NCBI GenBank assembly: GCA_016196565.1
Contig: JACPXK010000006.1
Coordinates: 1 to 64,000, forward strand
Direction of reading: 5' to 3'
Source of the DNA: Candidatus Omnitrophota bacterium
Lineage (GTDB): Bacteria > Omnitrophota > Omnitrophia > Omnitrophales > Aquincolibacteriaceae
DNA: 64,000 nucleotides
The first letter of the stretch is position 1. Every line of letters begins with the position of its first letter. Below are positions 60,201-64,000 of the stretch, piece by piece. The position numbers were made by a program, and so were the translations under genes. The notes under the pieces were generated by a model that was not told the origin of the DNA, made no database searches, and saw nothing but the letters and a program-made list of their open reading frames with translations.

Positions 60201-62206
60201 GTTACGGTAGCGCTGCCAAAACCTGCGGTTTGAATATTGGGTCCGCCCGTATCTCCCCCATCAATAATTTGCCCGCCGGTAGTTCTAATCACCGCAGCAT
60301 CCGAGGCAAAACTTGTCGTCACCAAACGGCCGAGCGTAATATCGCCGCCAGCATCAAAGTCAATAATTCCGCTTCCCGCATCGAGAACTGCTCCGTCCGT
60401 CATGGTAATCGCATCAAAAGCACTCACTTCGATCTCACCGGAAGTACTGGTCACGTCACCGGCCGCACTGAAGAGAACATCTCCGCCTGTTGAATTAAGA
60501 GTTATTTTTCCGCTGGAAGTAGCAATGGTATTGTTAATGGAAAGATTACGCGCGGCATTTAAAACAACCTGAACAATTCCTCCGATGGAACCGCCAATAG
60601 TTCCGTTAATAAGAATATCGCGTGTTGCGTTAAGGGTAAAAATAACGGCTCCGGGAACCGAGCTTTTAGAAACATCGGCACCGGCCACAAGCTCAATATC
60701 ACCATCCGCGGCGCTGGTTGTAACCGTCACACTTGTTCCGGCATTCAGTTTGCTGTTGATATCACTTGCCTTGACGTTTGAGTTAGCGCCTCCCGTAAAA
60801 GCTCCGCCGGCAAATACGAGAGTCGATACGAGATTGGAAATCGTAATAAGATACGGATCAAGAAGCCATGTTCCGGCCTTCCCGTTGGAAGCGCTGGCAT
60901 CCACTGAAGCGCCGTCAACATCTAAAAAGTTTGCACTGGAAGTTTCGATCAAACCGCCATCACCGCTCAGCGCTCCGCCCTTGGCACTGAAAGAACCGTA
61001 AGCGCGGGTGGATTTATCCGACCAAACCACAATTTTTCCGCCGTCCCCTTCAAGAAGGGCATCGGCATTCACCTTAGCCCAAAAATCCACGTAAGTTGCA
61101 TCCGCATTCCGCACAGAACCTTGTCCTTGATAATCACCGCCGATTAAAGCGGTACCGCCTCCGTTATAACCGGACACATCCACCGTTGCACCGCCAAAAA
61201 GACCGACTTTTTCACCAAGGACTTCAATCGTTCCACCTTTTTCGCCGAGATCATTGCCTTTGGCATTCAAGGTTCCGGAAACTCTTGTGATGCCGTCATC
61301 GCCGCCATCCAAAACAATGCGGCCATTTTTACTGGAAATAGAATTGGCTTCGATAATACCGGAGTGATTGATGATATTATCGAAGGCTTCTTCCACAGCC
61401 GCCGCAGAAAGAATGACAAGACCGCCGTCGGCTTTGATTTTTCCCGAATTGGCAATGGCATCATTTATTTTATTGCCTTTAAAATCATAAACCGGAGCTT
61501 CGATCGGTTTATCGATAGATACGGAAATTAAACCGTCGCCCGAAAAATCTAGAGTGACTTGCTGGCCGGCAGCCAGCACGGCAGCCGCATCATCAGCATT
61601 AATTATCCCGTCATTACGAACAGCGCCGGCAATCAGAGCAAGACGGCTGCCTGGAGCAAGATCTATTGTTCCTTCATTGATAATAGGAGAAGGTTTAAAA
61701 GCGGGGTCTTGATCGAAGGTGAAAATTTTAGGGCCGCGATTATCAAACGGATTCTTCGCAACATCTCCCATGTTATTTAAAAACTGCCCCATTGAAATAT
61801 CGCCAAGGGTGGAAAGAATAAGAGTGCCGGCAACATTCACTTGAGACGTGGCGCCGAGATTAAAACCGAAGGGATTATAAACCGAGAGACTCCCCACAAT
61901 ATCCGCAACCCCATCCCAAAACGTAGGTTGACCCCCCGTCACATTTAAAGTAGCCGGCGCCACAGGGTTGGCAATTCCGTCAGCTCCCAAAACATTAAAG
62001 TTAAATGTTTGACCAACAGGAATATCTAAATTCGGTGTATGGTAAGAATTCCCACCAAGTAAATCGATATTCGTAATAACGCCATCACTTTGGGTTGCCG
62101 CCGGATTGCCGCTTTGATCCATAATCACGAGTTCTGCAAACGAGATAGGAATGCAATAATTCGTGGCAAAAGTAATGGCCGTAATAAGGGCGAGAATTCT
62201 TTTCAT
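51296..62206 (-). CDS. Giant two-partner-secretion exoprotein (TpsA, hemagglutinin/adhesin-like)
   Basis: A 3636-residue secreted protein exported by the TpsB encoded directly upstream. A signal peptide (MKRILALITAITFATNYCIP, then ISFAELV) leads into a TPS-type N-terminal domain with a diverged NPNG motif (VYNPFGFNLGATSQVNVAG). The bulk is an acidic, Gly/Asp/Asn/Thr/Ser-rich parallel beta-helix-like passenger: two pairs of about 438-residue super-repeats (about residues 554-1431 and 2532-3405) around a central block with four copies of an about 80-residue unit (about 1850-2120). Only one cysteine pair (CLGSNC, about residue 2157) occurs after the signal peptide. The end is a Pro/Glu-rich tail (about the last 70 residues) with the duplicated phrase VVPIP(E/A)EA. 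Adhesion or biofilm function is inferred from the family. Confidence 0.88.
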   Translation of the reverse strand: MKRILALITAITFATNYCIPISFAELVIMDQSGNPAATQSDGVITNIDLLGGNSYHTPNLDIPVGQTFNFNVLGADGIANPVAPATLNVTGGQPTFWDGVADIVGSLSVYNPFGFNLGATSQVNVAGTLILSTLGDISMGQFLNNMGDVAKNPFDNRGPKIFTFDQDPAFKPSPIINEGTIDLAPGSRLALIAGAVRNDGIINADDAAAVLAAGQQVTLDFSGDGLISVSIDKPIEAPVYDFKGNKINDAIANSGKIKADGGLVILSAAAVEEAFDNIINHSGIIEANSISSKNGRIVLDGGDDGITRVSGTLNAKGNDLGEKGGTIEVLGEKVGLFGGATVDVSGYNGGGTALIGGDYQGQGSVRNADATYVDFWAKVNADALLEGDGGKIVVWSDKSTRAYGSFSAKGGALSGDGGLIETSSANFLDVDGASVDASASNGKAGTWLLDPYLITISNLVSTLVFAGGAFTGGANSNVKASDINSKLNAGTSVTVTTSAADGDIELVAGADVSKSSVPGAVIFTLNATRDILINGTIGGSIGGIVQVVLNAARNLSINNTIATSSGKITLNSTGGDVLFSAAGDVTSTSGEIEVSAFDAITMTDGAVLDAGSGIIDFDAGGDITLGRLVTTSFASDAAVIRTTGGQIIDGGDTGGPNIQTAGFGSATVTLDAETGIGNGGNAIEVRTQYFSAVTDQGDINVRSEAGAGNVGNLHITSANGVNGVSITDSGNLNAGSDINLVGQAGSAVNAPIINNNGGDISFAYGGNLDNEDMTVNSVNIQTFGGNGNITLYAGDDINLNGNSVVSAAGTGDITLYTGENFLDGVVDFDGNSQGDLAMADGSAIRSEAGDVVINTLRNAAIGEINTDSDAAGAKGDVTINALSGGVTDSNTGLNITANDLVINSVTGIGVPGSAHIDTAVDTLNVVNTTSGGIGILETAGGGDLDVIRINQGSNGVVNVQTTAGAMNVLSAGSGGLGVSTTSGELTLAGVGNLSISHTVTSTSGKINLDSLAGDVNFSAAGDVTSTSGEIEINAFDDITMADGTVLNAGSGILDLDADGDITLGRLVTSSFASDAAVIRTTGGEIIDGGDADGPNVQVAGFGGATITLDAQTGIGNGGNAIEVRTVQFSAVTDQGDINARSQAGGGGNVGGLNITNANGVNGVSITDSANLNAGSDITLVGQAGSAVNAPIINNNGGDISFAYGGNLDNEDMTVNNVNIQTFGGNGNITLYAGDDINLNGNSVVSTEGTGDINLYTGENFLDGVLDHDGNGQGDLNMASGASIQTQAGDVTIDAIRNINVTTVNLDSDAAGAKGDLTMTAVLGAIDQPAGAITADDVVFTSAGATTLDQAANSFNTIDGSAGGVINVADSGSDTVVKDLQTVGNVINYDHTGAGDVSVTGTISSGNAGTNGGNIEINSSNFLTIENTATVSSKAGAGGVVTITGAIVNGVIDVGAGDITLTGTGLDVIITSPILSAVDVILSALRDIIIQNSITTTSGSGANVQLTADSDLNGEGGVWLQTAGSINSDGNVILTGSDIFGKAGNESIVIDADGANDQILAKGDITIQGTGLVPGSDITIDGKITTTGVGETITVDSDGAINTSDDGSAELFGDNLILNSVEGSDVEIDGDNVSFNNTTSGDVSIEDMAGGLTVTGAANGGGTTNILTHSPLTIAADMIQAATINLTAGESGAAGDDLTINAGVTVNSTGDAVTLRAGDDVIFGAGSDVKSDTSSTTLTAGFGDTDGLGSISAGGLVSASTTAFLSAVTSIIDNNAGANNIAAASLDASAATGIDLDTDVTNLTAVNTGAGNINLDEANGANVLNVAASNGDATVTTATGDLNITNLSSTGTTTATATAGAIHGVTDDGAADVSGDIVNLNANAGGIRGAGASDALDVTATTSLNADTSGDNGNIALDSIGNAIVGLITTGSLTAGVVTLDSTGSINGASYNGVADIFGKTINLIANGPIGSPNALEISAGGSTINADTTATGDAINLDSLVNAVIGLITTGGAGNVTVNSDGKIDSAANNGTADVVGNVVTLNAAVGGIGTSSAVDVTATTQINADTAAGDDSNIFLDSIGNMPVGLVNAGLGNVTLNSTGNINDALVAETANVIGGTINLNTTGSDIGALADYFDVEPSTVWNASTNGGAAYINCLGSNCALGTIDLGTGTFYHTAAGTIKDGNDDLFGENNGATVNIIAGGAVLEAGTGIGEDLGGGVIDGIEMRLADYNANAGTDGRLEADAGTGPAFLSNLATTGAGLTIGGIGALADGISAQGGIKIWSGSPLTVGTDVNDTGGGDIELAAFGTAAADDLNLDANVNATGGNGNINLYAGDDINVNGTSAVSAAGTGNVTVRGGEDFSDGTVDQDGNAASDVTMASGSALRSANGNITINTKQNIAISEVNADSNAAGAQGDVTITTTGGAVSDSNAGTLNVTGDNLEINSVNGVATLANSIETEVITLDITNSTSGQIVITETAAGGDLDIVNIAQSAAGDVNIQTTDGQLTVLGSGSGVSATSGELTLGTNGAANDLVINQTVTTTSGKINLDSASDDVRFDADGDVSSTSGEIEIDAADDVVMVNGTVLNAGSGIVDVDAGDDVTIGSLQTTSNATDAVVINAGGDVIDGGDTDVDILTGVSGTTTISAGIGIGDSDALETETGNLSAVTETGNIEIDNTGALNIVTANGVTGVSITDAGANDNLSAILISAASPLTVNSTVINNDGGDIELYSLGSAATDDITLNANVETHDGDGNILLVSGDTTAISSGVAVSADNSGIIAVLTGEDANTGILDFDGSSTGDLVMDNGSAIRTEEGIIFIAALRNARITEVNANSDNDATQGSVFIGASTGFISDRNGSDTNITGDEAILFADKGIGDGAVADDDEIETDLNVIDVENVTSGHINIVEVDAGGALDIVNADQQGGGDLNIRTVDGTLTVLAAGAGGLGVSATSGETTLVAQDAGGSFDDDLVVNDTVISTTGKINLDSTSDDVLFSEEGDVTSTSGEIEVEAFDEITMTDTGADSTILNAGIGRIDLDADGNITLASVKTTSTLDDAVTIVSRSGAIIDAGDTDGFNIRTGALAEDPTVFDGGMILSAETGIGSTNALETKAGKLAAITDTGNIQIANTGALDITTLTDPDAFTGFGFAGAGTVVGASIIDSGATNPAGFILITAASPMLISSAVTNNAGGNITLASLGAAATDDMTINANIGTNGGNGDVLLTAGDTVTQAATTIVSATGTGDITVAAGEDFTDGVLDQDGNTGASGGDINMLHDPATNTTATVQTDAGNILMDAADDFNVGVVNTDANADNVRGDVTTFSRAGSTLDSDTSSKLNITADDLTMFAAGSIGIGGDPIEVTANTIAATAILGPIVITNFGSMIVNLLSGGGIIMAATGDIVLGHAFAPNGNVDLSAGGSILSQGGPDTRVIADSFMSLVAGGVIGTAANPINTQLNHPGNLFVQAGSAINGLSTNITGNFSPFAVTFGTLPPGLALFNGVAIGGQTINLFNAALGTIFTNPLPYRNAQYGAIDGRYAADFPGQFNSDPFATAPTVDIDTSALDALVPVLLPVVPIPEEAVPTVPTEEEQKPVPQPQAAPKPPVQPEEEGELVPPPVVPIPAEAQPVEKAATTDQNR
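53299..54610 (-). repeat. Super-repeat unit of tpsA, second block (period about 1311 bp)
   Basis: The segment from about 54610 to 53299 matches the next segment, about 53299 to 51990, at about 1311 bp (437 residues) offset. Shared landmarks include SGKINLDS or TGKINLDS, STSGEIE, AGIGIG or AETGIG and the NGDVLL/NGNILL strand. The two copies are related but well diverged. Confidence 0.75.
55800..56750 (-). repeat. Short tandem repeats (about 240 bp, four copies) in the centre of tpsA
   Basis: Four units marked by VNLNANAGGI, INLIANGPIG, VTLNAAVGGIG and INLNTTGSDIG are spaced about 240 bp (80 residues) apart. Each holds an INADT- or LNADT-type turn and an LDSIGN-, LDSLVN-like strand. Confidence 0.75.
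57912..60545 (-). repeat. Near-identical tandem super-repeat in tpsA (period 1317 bp)
   Basis: Copy 1 (about 60545-59229) and copy 2 (about 59228-57912) align at a constant offset of 1317 bp (439 residues). For example, GCTGACTACAGAATTACC occurs at 59789 and at 58472, and the two copies differ at only a few bases over the surrounding 150 bp. Identity falls towards the end of copy 2. Confidence 0.88.
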
Positions 62207-63951
62207 TAAAATGGCTCCGCGGAAACGCCGTAATAAAACGCGCTATTGTCGCCCGAACTGGAACGCGAACCGGTGCGGCCGGCCCATTGAAAGCGGCCGT
62301 AAACCTTTTCGAAAAGCTGAATCCGAAGGCCTCCGCCGATTCCGGACAAAACCCGGTCTTCTTTTTCTCCGGCAAGCGGTCTGGTTAAAGCCCCGGCGCC
62401 AAAATCAAAAAAGCCGACTCCTTGAATTTGTTTGCGCAGCGGAAGTTCGGAATAAGGAAGTTTCCAATCGGCCGGAAAGAAAAAACTCGGAATATAAAGT
62501 TCTGTGGAAAATTGGCCGCCGTAATCGCCCATGTAATCGCCTTCCGGATAGCCGCGCACGGTGAATGCGCCGCCCAAACGAAGCTGTTCGGAAGGCGGCA
62601 ACGAATCCGGTGAAAGTTGCAGGGTGCTGCGAAAAGCAAAGGTCATGTCTTTGGGAAGTCTTTGATAGCGAATTAAAAAAGCGCGGTAAACAAAAAACTG
62701 CGCTTCGGCACCGGCGCGCGTTCCGGTATTGGAATCCTGCGGCGAAGCGCCGAGAAAATTGCTGAATCCGAAATGAAAGGATTGCGGAATATAGGTTTTC
62801 CCCCAATGGTCGGTCATTTCAAGATTAAGGCCGGTGTTTAAAATTCTAAGTTCGTCATGGCCGGCTTTGACTCCTAAAATTTTATTTTCGATGCTTTTAA
62901 AATCAAATCCAACCTGAGGCGTTATTTCAATTGACGGCTTGCGGACAAGGGGTTGAAGTATGCGTATGCTATGAGTCGTCGCGCGTCCTTCTACATCCAA
63001 GGCTTTGAATGGACCGCCGACATCCACCCGGGAATGAGTGAAAGAATAGCCGGCATTGGTGCCGGAAGAATGAACCGGCGCATCATAACTGGCTCCCACC
63101 GCCCAGGAACCCGCCCCTAATTGAAAACGGGCAACGGCTTGATCCATCAATCCCAGGAGATTCGTGTGAGTCATTTGAACCCCCCAGCGGTGTTTGCCGG
63201 TATTTTCAGTGCCGAGATTATTGACGTCAGTGGAAAGATGAAGCGGGAATTTATCCTCCACATTGATTTCCACATCCGTGGTTTTTCCTTCCATACCGGG
63301 CTTCAGCACGGCGCGGGCTTTGATGTCCCGGCTTTTATTTAAAAAAGAAAGCGAAGAACGGAGATTGTCATAAAAAAGAACATGGTTGGCGGCAACGCGA
63401 AGCATGCGTTTGAGGGCGCGTTCCGAGAACCATCTATTGCCTTTGATTTCAATATTTCCCACGAGACCTTCCACCACCGCAATTTCCGCCATGCCTTCCG
63501 TAACGTCTTGGGGCGGAACATAAACATAAGCCGCGATATAACCTTTATCCCGGTAATAATTTTTTATCCTTGCCGCAATTTCTTGAAGCTCGGCAAGACT
63601 GATTTTTTTGCCGGTATATTCGGCGGCAAACGGCTCGAGTTCCTGCGCGGGAATATTTTGATTGCCTGTAATGCGAATGCTTTTGAGTTCAAATGTGACC
63701 TGTCTCATTTCCGGAGTAATGGGGCGCGCTGTTTCATCCTTTCTTTCGACTTCAACTTTTTTTTCGGGGACTTCCCCTTTAGAAAGACGGATCTTTTTTT
63801 CCTCTTTTTCTTCTTTTTCAAAACGCGTTTGTTCCGCGCCCGCGCTATCACGCGAGGGAATGTCTTCGGCATAAACAAAACGACTTACTGAAAAAATAAA
63901 CGCAACTAAAGAGACGACGAGAACGAGCGGTGAAACTTTTTTGAATTTCAT
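62206..63951 (-). CDS. Two-partner secretion outer-membrane transporter (TpsB, ShlB/FhaC family)
   Basis: Outer-membrane channel that threads TpsA to the surface, 581 residues. After a signal peptide (VSPLVLVVSLVAFIFSVSRF, then VYAEDI) comes an unusually long charged Glu/Lys linker (about 35-80). Two POTRA domains follow (about 85-160, FELKSIRITGNQNIPAQELE, and about 165-240, GNIEIKGNRWFSERALKRML), then a 16-strand barrel. The lid-loop motif FTVRGYPEGDY is near residue 464, and the C-terminus ends in phenylalanine (YGVSAEPF), as expected for Bam recognition. It overlaps tpsA by one base (TAATG), so the two are translationally coupled. Confidence 0.93.
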   Translation of the reverse strand: MKFKKVSPLVLVVSLVAFIFSVSRFVYAEDIPSRDSAGAEQTRFEKEEKEEKKIRLSKGEVPEKKVEVERKDETARPITPEMRQVTFELKSIRITGNQNIPAQELEPFAAEYTGKKISLAELQEIAARIKNYYRDKGYIAAYVYVPPQDVTEGMAEIAVVEGLVGNIEIKGNRWFSERALKRMLRVAANHVLFYDNLRSSLSFLNKSRDIKARAVLKPGMEGKTTDVEINVEDKFPLHLSTDVNNLGTENTGKHRWGVQMTHTNLLGLMDQAVARFQLGAGSWAVGASYDAPVHSSGTNAGYSFTHSRVDVGGPFKALDVEGRATTHSIRILQPLVRKPSIEITPQVGFDFKSIENKILGVKAGHDELRILNTGLNLEMTDHWGKTYIPQSFHFGFSNFLGASPQDSNTGTRAGAEAQFFVYRAFLIRYQRLPKDMTFAFRSTLQLSPDSLPPSEQLRLGGAFTVRGYPEGDYMGDYGGQFSTELYIPSFFFPADWKLPYSELPLRKQIQGVGFFDFGAGALTRPLAGEKEDRVLSGIGGGLRIQLFEKVYGRFQWAGRTGSRSSSGDNSAFYYGVSAEPF

Positions 63952-64000
63952 AAAAAGGTGAAACCTTAATTTTTGAACTGCAGCTACTTCATTATTGATG

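Noticed and set aside
53000..60600. Many plus-strand open frames opposite tpsA, rich in Ser, Ala, Val and Pro
   Set aside because: They mirror the codon bias of the repetitive tpsA coding strand, lack ribosome-binding sites and recognisable domains, and repeat with its period.
51296..62206. CRISPR-like or satellite array in the repetitive stretch
   Set aside because: Repeats are long, coding and in frame with an adhesin; there are no short direct repeats with unique spacers.

Overview
This window reads as a chromosomal segment of a Gram-negative (diderm) bacterium with roughly balanced GC. TolC/RND envelope export, a two-partner secretion system, a NADH:quinone oxidoreductase operon and beta-barrel proteins all require an outer membrane. 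The mix of genes (GldG-type ABC permease fused to its substrate-binding part, DUF4340, a TPR glycosyltransferase-like membrane protein, a two-subunit transketolase, a giant secreted protein, dispersed palindromes translated as KGTVPF-like peptides) resembles uncultured environmental lineages such as Omnitrophota and other PVC-allied phyla. No rRNA gene is present, so the phylum is an inference held with low confidence.

Layout. (1) 1-11482, minus: an information-processing operon nusA-infB-rbfA-nrnA-truB-ribF-rpsO-pnp-dut-ftsK. It is driven by a good sigma70-type promoter, which is followed almost at once by an intrinsic terminator (candidate attenuator); ftsK runs off the left edge. (2) 11566-26295, minus: CHASE2 histidine kinase, secreted glycoamylase-family enzyme with a CBM9-like module, XRE-cupin regulator, then a TolC / membrane-fusion / tandem-RND efflux set ending in a HAMP membrane protein. 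(3) 26393-26956, plus: a typical 2-Cys peroxiredoxin. (4) 26953-34726, minus: a TPR gene and nuoABCDEFGH; nuoIJKLMN are not here. (5) 34738-43632, minus: ABC ATPase, permease-GldG fusion, DUF4340, TPR membrane glycosyltransferase-like protein, thyA, folA, metallo-beta-lactamase-fold hydrolase, and a dienelactone-hydrolase-fold protein that has lost its catalytic triad. (6) 43697-47695, minus: two-subunit transketolase, gamma-glutamyltransferase, Nudix hydrolase. (7) 47729-50046: Rieske ferredoxin plus cobalamin-binding-like protein (minus), and a divergent M24 peptidase (plus). (8) 50047-51228: AT-rich spacer and a secreted protein of unknown function (plus). (9) 51241-63951, minus: tpsB-tpsA, a two-partner secretion pair whose 3636-residue exoprotein is built from long near-identical super-repeats and ends in a proline-rich tail and a strong terminator.

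Almost all genes are tightly packed with ATGA or TAATG overlaps, so the long minus-strand runs are probably polycistronic. The most notable signals are a family of 19-bp 9-1-9 palindromes found in gaps and inside a gene start, longer REP-like elements read through in frame inside two proteins, the nusA leader, the incomplete nuo cluster, the dead hydrolase, and the repeat structure of the giant exoprotein. I saw no tRNA, rRNA, CRISPR array, insertion sequence or prophage gene.
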